This document shows, piece by piece, positions 44,554 to 54,332 of a stretch of DNA of 64,000 nucleotides. Position numbers and translations under genes: made by a program. Source of the DNA: Halomonas sp. LR3S48 (GTDB lineage: Bacteria; Pseudomonadota; Gammaproteobacteria; Pseudomonadales; Halomonadaceae). The notes beneath the pieces are model-generated. The model was given only the letters and a program-made list of their open reading frames with translations, did no database searches and had not been told where the DNA came from. Location of the stretch: positions 2,108,001 through 2,172,000 of the forward strand of contig NZ_CP107009.1 of NCBI RefSeq assembly GCF_025725665.1, given 5' to 3'. Each line of letters begins with the position of its first letter. Within the stretch, counting starts at the first letter, position 1.

Positions 44554-45474
44554 ATGTCACGCCGCAAGGAGGCCCTGTCGGCCCAGCCCAGCGATGCCGA
44601 TCTGCGCCTGCTGAAGATCTACCGCAAGGTGGTCGAATGCGGCGGCTTTTCCGCCGCCGAAGTGGAGCTGAACATCAGTCGGGCCGCCATCAGCATGGCG
44701 ATGAACGATCTCGAGACGCGGCTCGGCCTGCGGTTATGCCAACGTGGGCGCAGTGGCTTCTCGCTGACCGACGAGGGGGCGGAAGTCTACGAAGCCACCA
44801 TGCAACTGCTGGCCGCGGTGGAAGGATTTCGCACCCGCGTCAACGGCCTGCATGCCTGGCTCAAGGGCGAACTCAACATCGGCATCACCGACAATCTGGT
44901 GACCATGCCTCAGATGCACATCACCAATGCTCTCAGCGCGCTCAAGGAGCGCGGTCCGGACGTGCGTATCAACATTCGCATGATCCCGCCCAGCGACATA
45001 GAGCTGGCCGTACTGGACGGCCGCCTGCATACCGGGGTGATACCCGCGCTCAAGACCTTGCCGGGGCTCGATTATCTTTCGCTGTATGCGGAAACCTCGC
45101 AGCTCTACTGCGCTTCCGAGCATCCCCTGTTCGATAGCGAAGCAGTGACCGAGCGGCAACTGGCGAACTGCGACGCCGTGGTGCCCGCCTATGCCCAGAC
45201 GGCGGAGGTCAAGGCGTTGCATGAGCCCCTCAGGGCCGCTGCCTCGGCGACGGACCGAGAGGGCATCGCCTTTCTCATCCTCTCCAATCGCTATATCGGC
45301 TACCTGCCGACCCATTACGCCGAGCGCTGGGTGGGCAGTGGCAGGATGCGCGCCCTGAACCCAGAGCGCTGGCACTACCTCACCCACTACAGCGCCATTA
45401 CCCGCAAGGGGGCCCCGCCCAACCTGGTGCTGGAAACCTATCTCGAGGAGCTCCGCCGCATGGTCGGTGAGTGA
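44554..45474 (+). CDS. LysR-family regulator of bauA-mmsA
   Basis: A 306-residue LysR protein. The N-terminal winged HTH is FSAAEVELNISRAAISMAMN followed by DLETRLGLRLCQRGRSGFSL; the effector domain spans about 105-300. It is divergent from bauA-mmsA and so probably activates beta-alanine use. A 20-residue polar extension (MSRRKEALSAQPSDADLRLL) precedes the HTH. The ligand is unknown. GAAGGAAGGG upstream of the ATG is a good ribosome site. Confidence 0.88.
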   Translation: MSRRKEALSAQPSDADLRLLKIYRKVVECGGFSAAEVELNISRAAISMAMNDLETRLGLRLCQRGRSGFSLTDEGAEVYEATMQLLAAVEGFRTRVNGLHAWLKGELNIGITDNLVTMPQMHITNALSALKERGPDVRINIRMIPPSDIELAVLDGRLHTGVIPALKTLPGLDYLSLYAETSQLYCASEHPLFDSEAVTERQLANCDAVVPAYAQTAEVKALHEPLRAAASATDREGIAFLILSNRYIGYLPTHYAERWVGSGRMRALNPERWHYLTHYSAITRKGAPPNLVLETYLEELRRMVGE

Positions 45475-45505
45475 AGGCGGCAGAGTGCGATGGCAATCGA
45501 CGTGA

Positions 45506-45532
45506 AACCCAGCAGGCCAAGCCTGCTGGGTT
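45506..45532. terminator. Hairpin between convergent lysR and nhaC genes
   Basis: AACCCAGCAGGC (45506-45517), loop CAA and the exact complement (45521-45532). It is a 12-bp stem in a convergent gap with weak T content on either side, probably a bidirectional transcription stop. Confidence 0.65.
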
Positions 45533-45567
45533 GAGGGTATGGCCCCGGTCGACGCCGGGGCACTGAC

Positions 45568-47094
45568 TCAGCTTGCCCGCGCTGGGGCGGTGCTTGTCGC
45601 AGCCTCGCCAGCGGCGGCGCCGAGGTCGGTTGCGATGGCCTCGCCCTGTTCCTGCCAGAGCTGGCGCTCTTCCTCGGTGGCCCGCGGTGAGAACAGGCCG
45701 GTCTGCGCATAGATCAGGCCGATTACCGGCGACAGCCAGCAGGCGAAGGCCAGCGGGATGTAGAGCAGGTTCTCGACGTTGCCGTCGGCGATACCGAGCG
45801 CGAGGGCGCTGATCACGAAGGCACCGCCGGCGTTCCAGGGAATCAGGGGTGAGATGAGCGTGCCGCCTTCCTCGATGGCGCGCGACAGGTTCAGGGTCGA
45901 ATAGCCCATGCCGCGGTAGGTGGGGGCATACATGCGGCCGGGCAGGGCAATGGAGAGGTAGGGGTCGCCGGCGACCAGGTTGGTGGAAACCGAGGTCAGT
46001 ACGGCCGAGGTCTGCAGCCCGGCGAAGCTACGCACCTTGGTCATGATGGCGCGGATGATCGCTTCCAGGCAGCCGGTTTTTTCCAGCGCACCGCCAAAGC
46101 CCAGCGCAATGAGCACCAGCGAGATGGTCCACATCATCGACTGGATGCCACCGCGGTTGAGCAGGCTGTCGATGGCCGCGACGCCGGTGTCGATCGAATA
46201 GCCGCTGTTGGCATAGGTCAATACGTCGTGTACGCCGACCCCCTGCACGACCATGGCGGTAACCGCACCGGCGAGGGCGCCGGCGAACAGCGACGGGATG
46301 GGCGGCATGCGCTTGACCGCGAGCACGATGACCAGCACCGCCGGCAGCAGCAGCCAGGCCGAGATGGTGAAGTTCGCCTGCAGCGCCGCCGTGATGGCAT
46401 CGATCCGGTCGAAGGAGGCGGAGTTATCGTCGATCAGGGTGAAGCCAGCGCCGAGGTAGATGGCGAAGGCGATCAGCATTGCCGGGATCGTCGTCGGCAT
46501 CATGTTCTTGATGTGGGAGAAAACGTCCGTGCCGGTGACCGCCGGGGCCAGGTTCGTCGTATCCGACAGCGGCGAGACCTTGTCACCGAAGAAGGCGCCC
46601 GATACCACCGCGCCGGCGGTCCAGTACATCGGGATATCGAAGCCGGCGCCGATGCCCATCAGGGCCAGGCCGACCGTACCGACCGTACCCCATGAAGTGC
46701 CCAGCGCCAGCGATACGACCGAGCAGAGCAGCATGGCCGCTGCCAGGAAGATGGTCGGCGAGAGTATCGTCAGCCCGTAGTAGATCAGGGTCGGCACGGT
46801 GCCGCTGGCGATCCAAACGCCGATGATCATGCCGACGCAGATCAGCACCGAGACGGAGGGCAGCGACACGTGGATGACGTGGAAGACCCCCTCTTCGATC
46901 TGTTTCCAGCGGAAGCCGAGCTTGACCCCCACCAGCGCCGTAATCGCCAAACCGATGGCCAGGGGGATGTGAGGGGTGAAATCACCGAAATAGAACAGTT
47001 GCACCGCCAGTACCAGCAGTGTCAGGACGACGGGGGTCAGCGCCAGCATCAGGCCTGGCTGCTTATAAGCTTTTGGATCTTTTGGACTTGTCAT
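45568..47094 (-). CDS. NhaC-family Na+/H+ antiporter or amino-acid transporter
   Basis: A 508-residue integral membrane protein with about 12 hydrophobic segments. Family features: GVKLGFRWKQIEEGVFHVIH, ALGTSWGTVGTVGLALMGIG, GAFFGDKVSPLSDTTNLAPA (NhaC signature), GEGG-like AIEEGGTLISPLIPWNAGG and the final SPRATEEERQLWQEQG tail. NhaC proteins exchange Na+ for H+, but members of the superfamily (the LysW idea in gammaproteobacteria) have been proposed to import lysine. Its position between beta-alanine and lysine catabolic genes makes an amino-acid substrate possible. ATG 47094 follows AGGGTAATGAC. Confidence 0.85.
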   Translation of the reverse strand: MTSPKDPKAYKQPGLMLALTPVVLTLLVLAVQLFYFGDFTPHIPLAIGLAITALVGVKLGFRWKQIEEGVFHVIHVSLPSVSVLICVGMIIGVWIASGTVPTLIYYGLTILSPTIFLAAAMLLCSVVSLALGTSWGTVGTVGLALMGIGAGFDIPMYWTAGAVVSGAFFGDKVSPLSDTTNLAPAVTGTDVFSHIKNMMPTTIPAMLIAFAIYLGAGFTLIDDNSASFDRIDAITAALQANFTISAWLLLPAVLVIVLAVKRMPPIPSLFAGALAGAVTAMVVQGVGVHDVLTYANSGYSIDTGVAAIDSLLNRGGIQSMMWTISLVLIALGFGGALEKTGCLEAIIRAIMTKVRSFAGLQTSAVLTSVSTNLVAGDPYLSIALPGRMYAPTYRGMGYSTLNLSRAIEEGGTLISPLIPWNAGGAFVISALALGIADGNVENLLYIPLAFACWLSPVIGLIYAQTGLFSPRATEEERQLWQEQGEAIATDLGAAAGEAATSTAPARAS

Positions 47095-47144
47095 GTCATT
47101 ACCCTGGGGTTGATACGTGTTGCTTCTCATCTCGTTGTTTGATC

Positions 47145-47213
47145 GATATCCAGCCTGGCGATCCCGTTATCTCAGGGATCGGTACGACTCGGTGGCTGGA
47201 ATCGCCGGATATC
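47145..47213 (-). promoter_or_regulatory. Structured 5' leader of the nhaC-like gene
   Basis: TCCAGCC (47149-47155) pairs with GGCTGGA (47194-47200), enclosing GATCCC (47160-47165) paired with GGGATC (47175-47180). GATATCC (47145-47151) can alternatively pair with GGATATC (47207-47213), which uses part of the first stem. Mutually exclusive stems 50-120 bases before the start suggest an RNA switch or a long operator. It does not match the lysine or sodium riboswitch patterns I know. Confidence 0.35.
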
Positions 47214-47375
47214 CTCGTGATCGGGCAGTCGCTTCCTCCCCTATTTTCCAGATAGTGCGCCCCTGCCATCGGCAGGTCTTGCAGGCTCAGTATTGGTCAA
47301 AATGGCTAGGAATAGGCTCTAAATAACGCTAGATTCATTTACTATTGTCCTTTGAAAACCTTATGAGTAGGCAAT

Positions 47376-47858
47376 ATGGCTACCAAGCTGGATCGCATCG
47401 ATCGCCGTATCCTGTACCAATTGCAGGAGCATGGGCGTCTTCCCATCGTGGAACTGGCCAGTCGTGTCAACCTCACCAAGACTCCCTGTGCCCAGCGCGT
47501 GCGCCGGCTCGAGGAGGCCGGGATCATTCGCGGCTATCGAGCCGACCTGGACCCGGCGCAGCTCGGCGCAGGGCATGTGCTGGTGGTGCTCGTTACCATG
47601 GAGAAAACCAGCGAGGACGCCCTGGAACGCTTCAACGAGGCCGTGCGCCTCATTCCCGAAGTGCAGGGCTGCTACATGGTGGCGGGGAATTTCGACTACT
47701 TGCTCAAAGTTAGAACCCACGACATCACTCATTACCGCGCCGTACTCGTGCAGCAGATTGGCCGGTTGCCGAATGTTCATCAGACGCACTCCTTCGTGGT
47801 GATGGAACTCGTCAAGGATGAAGTCACGGTGCCGGTTCCCATCGATGCCTTTCCTTGA
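47376..47858 (+). CDS. Lrp/AsnC-family regulator
   Basis: A 160-residue regulator. The HTH (5-55) reads LDRIDRRILYQLQEHGRLPI and VNLTKTPCAQRVRRLEEAGI; the C-terminal RAM ligand domain (70-155) has VQGCYMVAGNFDYLLKVRTHD. Lrp proteins of this kind control the catabolism of a single amino acid; the neighbours (nhaC-like transporter, amaA, amaB) point to lysine or pipecolate, which is inference. Its ribosome site is weak. It is divergent from the nhaC-like gene across a 281-base gap whose right end is AT-rich (47290-47360), a likely Lrp-binding zone. Confidence 0.88.
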   Translation: MATKLDRIDRRILYQLQEHGRLPIVELASRVNLTKTPCAQRVRRLEEAGIIRGYRADLDPAQLGAGHVLVVLVTMEKTSEDALERFNEAVRLIPEVQGCYMVAGNFDYLLKVRTHDITHYRAVLVQQIGRLPNVHQTHSFVVMELVKDEVTVPVPIDAFP

Positions 47859-47925
47859 GCGATAGAAGGGCGATTGCCGGCCGGCTCGGTCTCTTTCCGG
47901 TGTCTCGCCAGAGGCAATGTCCCTC

Positions 47926-49206
47926 TTAGATCAGTACCCGCAGGCACTGCCCGGTGTGGTAGAGCGTAAAACCCCCTTCGTAGCCGGAGCTTCGCAGCGA
48001 CCTGGCGCGTATCGGCCTGGGGGTGCGGAGCGGTAGGGGCAGGGCATCGTCATCCCCGGTGATCAGGTACTGGGCAAAGCCCTTGCCCACCACGGTGCCG
48101 GTGGTGATGCCGCGACCGTTGTACCCCGACACTCCCAATACGCCAGGGGCGAGTTCGAAAAGGCGCAGCGTATGGTCGGGCGTGAAACCGATTCGCCCGC
48201 TCCAGCTACATTCCCACTCGACGTTGCTCAACTGGGGGAAGTAGTGACGCTGGATGCGGTTGGCCCAGCAGCGCAGGAAGGCGGCGGGCTTGCCGTCTCC
48301 CTTGCCCAAGCTGCCGAGGATCAAGCGGCCCTCGGCGTCGCGGCGCATGCTGCTCAGTACCATCCGGGTATCCCAGGCGCCCTGACGCTCGGGCAGGATG
48401 TCGTCGGCCAGTTCCTCGGGGAGCGGCCGGGAGGCGACCTGGAAGAAATAGCCGGGAAAGAAGTGATGACGGATTTCGTTCCAGCGATCCTGGGTGTAGG
48501 CGTTGGTCGCAAGTACCAGGCGTCGAGCCTTGACGCTGCCGTGGGTGCTGGTGACCCACCAATCTTCACCCGCTCGGCTGACCCCGGTGGCGGCGCTGTG
48601 CGTGTAGAGGTGTGCGCCGGCCGCCTTGGCGGCACGTGCCAGGCCGCGGGTATAGGCAGTAGGATTCAGCGTGCCGGCACGGTGGTCGAGGAGGGCGCGA
48701 CGGATGCGCTGGGTACCCACGAGCCGCTGGCAGTCATCTGCATCGATCAGTTCCACTGGGGCGCCGCGTCGCTGAAGCTGTTCCGCGCGGCGTGCCAATT
48801 CCTGGTCGCCCCTGCCGCTATGGGCCAGATGCAACGTGCCGGTGCGGGTCGCCTGGCATTCGATTCCATGTCGCTTGATCAGCGAGAAGACGACCGCTGG
48901 TGCGCCGCCGAGGATCGTGTTGGCACGCTCGCCGACCTCCTCGCCAAGAACCTCGAGGATGTCATCCGGCGGGATCCACAAGCCCGCGTTGACCAGCCCG
49001 ACGTTGCGCCCCGAAGCGCCACTGGGCACGTCGCCCGCTTCGATCAGGGTCACGCTGACGCCGGCCTCAGCCAGGTGCAGGGCGGTGCTGAGTCCGGTGA
49101 TGCCACCGCCTATCACCAGCACATCGGTGGTGTGGTTGCCCTGCAGTGTGCCCAGATCGAGAGGCGGCTCCGGTGAGGTATCGTGCCAGAGACAGCGTTC
49201 CTTCAT
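47926..49206 (-). CDS. amaA: FAD-dependent oxidoreductase, probable L-pipecolate oxidase
   Basis: A 426-residue DAO-fold flavoprotein. FAD motif VLVIGGGITGLSTALHLAEA (30-49), SGRNVGLVNAGLW, LATNAYTQDRWN, GRIGFTPDHTLRLFE and a C-terminal GVSGYNGRGITTGTVVGKG. Identification as AmaA rests on the context: it is directly followed upstream by an AmaB-type dehydrogenase and a divergent LysR, the order known in Pseudomonas putida lysine catabolism. It would oxidise L-pipecolate to piperideine-6-carboxylate. By sequence alone it could be another amine or D-amino-acid oxidase. GGGAGG before the ATG is a good ribosome site. Confidence 0.82.
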   Translation of the reverse strand: MKERCLWHDTSPEPPLDLGTLQGNHTTDVLVIGGGITGLSTALHLAEAGVSVTLIEAGDVPSGASGRNVGLVNAGLWIPPDDILEVLGEEVGERANTILGGAPAVVFSLIKRHGIECQATRTGTLHLAHSGRGDQELARRAEQLQRRGAPVELIDADDCQRLVGTQRIRRALLDHRAGTLNPTAYTRGLARAAKAAGAHLYTHSAATGVSRAGEDWWVTSTHGSVKARRLVLATNAYTQDRWNEIRHHFFPGYFFQVASRPLPEELADDILPERQGAWDTRMVLSSMRRDAEGRLILGSLGKGDGKPAAFLRCWANRIQRHYFPQLSNVEWECSWSGRIGFTPDHTLRLFELAPGVLGVSGYNGRGITTGTVVGKGFAQYLITGDDDALPLPLRTPRPIRARSLRSSGYEGGFTLYHTGQCLRVLI

Positions 49207-49278
49207 GGTGCCTCCCGTGCTTGGAGCGGTTGGGAAAGCCTCGGCGAGCCGCTGCGCCGAGGCCGTGACGCAGCAGGG

Positions 49279-50772
49279 TCAATCGAACTTGATGCCCTGG
49301 GCGAGGGGGAGCTCCCGGGAGTAGTTCACGGTATTGGTCTGGCGACGCATGTAGCTCTTCCACACGTCGGAGCCCGATTCGCGGCCGCCGCCGGTTTCCT
49401 TCTCGCCACCGAAGGCGCCGCCGATCTCCGCCCCGCTGGGACCGATGTTGACGTTGGCGATGCCGCAATCGCTGCCCACCGCGGAAACGAAGGTTTCCGC
49501 CTCGCGCACGTCGGTGGTGAAGATGCAGGAAGAGAGCCCCTGGGGCACGTCGTTGTTCAGCGCGATGGCCTCACCGAGTTCTTCGTAGCCGATGACGTAG
49601 AGGATCGGCGCGAAGGTTTCGTGCCGCACCAGGTCATTCTGGCCGTCGACCTCGACGATGGCCGGTGCCACGTAGTAGCCCTCGGGATACTGTTCGGCGA
49701 GCTCGCGCTGGCCGCCGAATACCGTGGCACCCTGTTCGCGGGCCTGGGTCAGCATCTGCTGCATGGTATCGAAGGCCTGGTGGTCGATCAGCGGACCGAT
49801 CAGATTGCCCTTCAACGGGTCGCCAATGCTGATGCCGGCATAAGCCTGCTTGAGGCGGGCCACGACATCCTCCTTGATGGAGCGATGCACGATCAGGCGG
49901 CGCAGCGTGGTACAGCGCTGGCCGGCGGTACCCACCGCCGAGAAGAGGATAGCGCGCACGGCCATGTCGAGATCGGCGCTGGGCGTCAGGATCATGGCGT
50001 TGTTGCCGCCGAGCTCGAGGATGCTGCGGCCGAAGCGAGAGGCGACGCGTGGACCTACCTCGCGGCCCATGCGGGTGCTGCCGGTGGCACTGATCAAGGG
50101 AACGCGGGGATCGTCGGCAAGCTGTTCGCCGGCGGCACGCTCGCCGGTGATCACCTGGCTGAGATGCTGCGGCGCGTCGTCGCCGAACTCGGCCATGGCG
50201 CGCTCGAGCAGCGCCTGGCAGGCAAGGGCCGAGAGCGGCGTCTTTTCGGAGGGTTTCCACAGCAGGCTGTCGCCGCACACCAGCGCCAGCGCCGCATTCC
50301 AGGCCCAGGGTGCGACAGGGAAATTGAAGGCGGTGATCAGGCCCACCGGACCGAGCGGGTGCCAGCTCTCGCGCATGTGGTGCCCGGGGCGCTCGGAGGC
50401 GATAGTCAGGCCGTAAAGCTGGCGCGACTGACCCACGGCCAAGTCGCAGATATCGATCATTTCCTGCACTTCGCCGAGCCCTTCCTGGAGGATCTTGCCG
50501 CACTCCCAGGTCACCAGGGCGCCAAGGTCCTCCTTGTGACGGCGCAGCTGTTCGCCGAACAGGCGTACCAGTTCGCCGCGGCGCGGGGCAGGTACCTGAC
50601 GCCAGGCCTCGAACGCCTGCTGGGCGTTGGAGATGGCCGTGTCGACTTCATCGGGGGTAGCGATGCGCACGCGACCGATTTCGCTGCCATCGATGGGAGT
50701 GGAGACCGCGATCTCACCGTGCTGGTACTGTTCGGGCGCCACACCGAGACGTTGCATCAGGGATTCGATCAT
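49279..50772 (-). CDS. amaB: L-piperidine-6-carboxylate / 2-aminoadipate-semialdehyde dehydrogenase
   Basis: A 497-residue antiquitin-type (ALDH7) dehydrogenase. ITAFNFPVAPWAWNAALAL, WKPSEKTPLSAL, the catalytic Glu in LELGGNNAMIL, catalytic Cys in GTAGQRCTTLRR and the ALDH7 tail GSDVWKSYMRRQTNTVNYS are visible. It oxidises aminoadipate semialdehyde to 2-aminoadipate. ATG 50772 has AGGAGAAAGA upstream; the frame to 50796 gives eight extra residues. It lies 72 bases before amaA on the same strand and is divergent from a LysR gene. Confidence 0.91.
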   Translation of the reverse strand: MIESLMQRLGVAPEQYQHGEIAVSTPIDGSEIGRVRIATPDEVDTAISNAQQAFEAWRQVPAPRRGELVRLFGEQLRRHKEDLGALVTWECGKILQEGLGEVQEMIDICDLAVGQSRQLYGLTIASERPGHHMRESWHPLGPVGLITAFNFPVAPWAWNAALALVCGDSLLWKPSEKTPLSALACQALLERAMAEFGDDAPQHLSQVITGERAAGEQLADDPRVPLISATGSTRMGREVGPRVASRFGRSILELGGNNAMILTPSADLDMAVRAILFSAVGTAGQRCTTLRRLIVHRSIKEDVVARLKQAYAGISIGDPLKGNLIGPLIDHQAFDTMQQMLTQAREQGATVFGGQRELAEQYPEGYYVAPAIVEVDGQNDLVRHETFAPILYVIGYEELGEAIALNNDVPQGLSSCIFTTDVREAETFVSAVGSDCGIANVNIGPSGAEIGGAFGGEKETGGGRESGSDVWKSYMRRQTNTVNYSRELPLAQGIKFD

Positions 50773-50846
50773 TCTTTCTCCTATCGTTATCGTCAATGAA
50801 TGTCATGGCGCCAAGTATTGCTAGCGTCGGCAAGCGGCAACAAGCG

Positions 50847-50866
50847 ATGATTACGACATATATCAT
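50847..50866. promoter_or_regulatory. Candidate LysR operator between amaB and its regulator
   Basis: ATGAT (50847-50851) and ATCAT (50862-50866) form a short inverted repeat in the only AT-rich stretch of the 121-base divergent gap, about 30 bases before the lysR start. Confidence 0.4.
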
Positions 50867-50893
50867 TCCTTAATTTCATGCTGTGTAGGCTAC

Positions 50894-51781
50894 ATGAGTC
50901 GACGACATCTCCCCTCCCTGGCCGGGCTGCAGTGCTTCGAAGCGGCAGCCCGTCATTTGAGCTTCACCCGCGCGGCGGACGAGTTGAGTCTGACCCAGAG
51001 CGCCGTGAGCAAGCAGGTCGCGCAGTTGGAATCGATCCTGGAGCACCCACTGTTCCGGCGGATCCGACGCCGTCTGCATCTCACACCCGAAGGGGCGATC
51101 TACCTGAGCGAGGCGCGCAAGATCCTCGCCCAGGTCGAGATGTCGACGCGCTACATGCAGTCCTATGGCGGTGAGGCCGACGTGCTCAACGTCGCGACCC
51201 TGCCCACCTTCGGCGCGCGCTGGCTGATACCGCGGCTCAACGGCTTCCGCTTTCGGCATCCGAACATCAACCTCAACATCAGCAATCGCGTCGAGCCATT
51301 TGACATGCAACAGGAACGGGTGGAAGTGGCTTTCTTCTTCGGACATGGCGCCTGGCCCAGGGCCGAGTGCATCAAGCTGCTCGACGAGGAGATCGTGCCG
51401 GTCTGCTCCCCGCAGGCCCTGGAGGGAATGAGCGTGGAGGAGCCCTTGGCGTTGACCCGGCTGGTACTGCTGCAGAGCACCACCCGGCCGGAAGCCTGGC
51501 ACGACTGGTTCGCTGCCCAGGACCAGTACACGGAGCACAGCTACCATGGGCCGCGCTTCGATACCTTCTATATGGCGCTGCGGGCGGCGCAGGCCGGCTG
51601 CGGGGTGGCATTGGTGCCGCGCTTTCTCGCCCAGGAGGAGATCGACGAGGGCAAGCTGGTGGTTCCCTGGTCCTTCAGCCTGAAGAGCCGGGACGCCTAC
51701 TACATGGCTTATCCCGAGCACATGGCCGAGCTCTACAAGGTGCGGGCCTTCATCGACTGGATTGGCGAGCGCATGGCGTGA
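50894..51781 (+). CDS. LysR-family regulator of amaBA (GcvA-like)
   Basis: A 295-residue LysR protein of the GcvA type. The HTH is FTRAADELSLTQSAVSKQVA followed by QLESILEHPLFRRIRRRLHL; the effector domain includes TLPTFGARWLIPRLNGFR and CGVALVPRFLAQEEI. It is divergent from amaB-amaA. In P. putida a LysR gene occupies the same place, so control of pipecolate and lysine catabolism is inferred. The start ATG has no strong ribosome site (TGTAGGCTAC). Confidence 0.86.
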   Translation: MSRRHLPSLAGLQCFEAAARHLSFTRAADELSLTQSAVSKQVAQLESILEHPLFRRIRRRLHLTPEGAIYLSEARKILAQVEMSTRYMQSYGGEADVLNVATLPTFGARWLIPRLNGFRFRHPNINLNISNRVEPFDMQQERVEVAFFFGHGAWPRAECIKLLDEEIVPVCSPQALEGMSVEEPLALTRLVLLQSTTRPEAWHDWFAAQDQYTEHSYHGPRFDTFYMALRAAQAGCGVALVPRFLAQEEIDEGKLVVPWSFSLKSRDAYYMAYPEHMAELYKVRAFIDWIGERMA

Positions 51782-51854
51782 GGGTAAACGGCAAGCGCCC
51801 CTGGCGGAGCAGGGGCGCGGTAAGGAGCGGAAGGTAGAGAGTAGTCGCTAGACG

Positions 51855-53558
<1,704 letters not shown>

Positions 53559-53655
53559 CGTGTTACCCGTCTTGTTGTGGCAGTTTGTAATAGTCGATTT
53601 GCCGCTGGAATGCCGACCACTGTGGCTGGTGATGCAAGGGGCCTTGGCGTTTGGG

Positions 53656-54096
53656 TCAACCCTGATCGAGACGCTCCAGGACTTCCCGTGCGCGCATCTC
53701 TACGTCGTCGAGTTCGCGCTGCATCAGGCGAATGTCTTCCAACTGACGCTCCATGTTGCTGCGCTTGTCGGCGAGGATCTCCAGCAGGCGCTTGAGCTGG
53801 CGCGCGTTGCCGTCGGGCATGGCGTCGTACATCTCGATGACCTCGCGAATCTCGGCGAGCGAGAAACCCAGCCGCTTGCCGCGCAGGGTCAGCTTGAGGC
53901 GAACGCGGTCCTTCTCATGATAGATGCGGGTCTGGCCGCGTCGCTCCGGTGCCAACAATCCTTCCTGTTCGTAGAAGCGGATGGTGCGTGGCGTCACCTC
54001 GAACATCCGGGCCAATTCACCGATGGAGTAGGTGCGGCGGTGCCGGGGCAGGCTGCCGTTGACCGCGAGTGTGGCTTCCGGTTTGGGTGTGCTCAT
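53656..54096 (-). CDS. liuR: MerR-family regulator of branched-chain amino acid degradation (LiuR type)
   Basis: A 146-residue MerR protein. The winged HTH reads [20 protein letters not shown] then [17 protein letters not shown] (about 23-60). A coiled-coil dimerisation helix follows ([20 protein letters not shown]). There are no metal-binding cysteines at the C terminus. The match in length and in neighbours (acyl-CoA synthetase downstream, acyl-CoA dehydrogenase divergent) supports LiuR. ATG 54096 has AGGAAGG upstream. A palindromic ACGTTAACGT lies in the divergent gap. Confidence 0.85.
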   Translation of the reverse strand: MSTPKPEATLAVNGSLPRHRRTYSIGELARMFEVTPRTIRFYEQEGLLAPERRGQTRIYHEKDRVRLKLTLRGKRLGFSLAEIREVIEMYDAMPDGNARQLKRLLEILADKRSNMERQLEDIRLMQRELDDVEMRAREVLERLDQG

Positions 54097-54162
54097 TGCT
54101 ACCTTCCTATGAGTAGGGCGGGCCGTCGTGCGGTGTCTCGCCACGTAATCGCAACACTAGAC

Positions 54163-54183
54163 GACGTTGACGTTAACGTAAAG
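54163..54183. promoter_or_regulatory. Probable LiuR operator
   Basis: GACGTTGACGTTAACGTAAAG contains the perfect 10-bp palindrome ACGTTAACGT (54170-54179) and an additional ACGTTG half site. It lies 66 bases before liuR and 150 before the divergent acyl-CoA dehydrogenase. Repeated ACGT units agree with what I recall of LiuR sites in gammaproteobacteria. Confidence 0.6.
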
Positions 54184-54332
54184 TGGTTGTCGACCAAGGG
54201 ATGTGTGCGGTAAAACCTAGCAAGTGCTAGGTTGGTCGGCATCAAGCGCCTTGCGTTCCCCCCGCTCAAGCGGCGGAGGCTGAGTCGCGCTTCGACATGC
54301 GGCCTGACATACAAAACACACGAGGTTACCCG

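Noticed and set aside
47095..47375. Lysine riboswitch before the nhaC-like gene
   Set aside because: The leader is structured but lacks the conserved lysine-riboswitch sequence blocks I know, and a repressing lysine switch would be odd beside catabolic genes.
49183..50799. 538-codon open frame on the plus strand
   Set aside because: It lies antisense to amaA/amaB; the composition (Gly/Ala/His/Gln-rich) is that of a reverse-complement shadow in GC-rich DNA.
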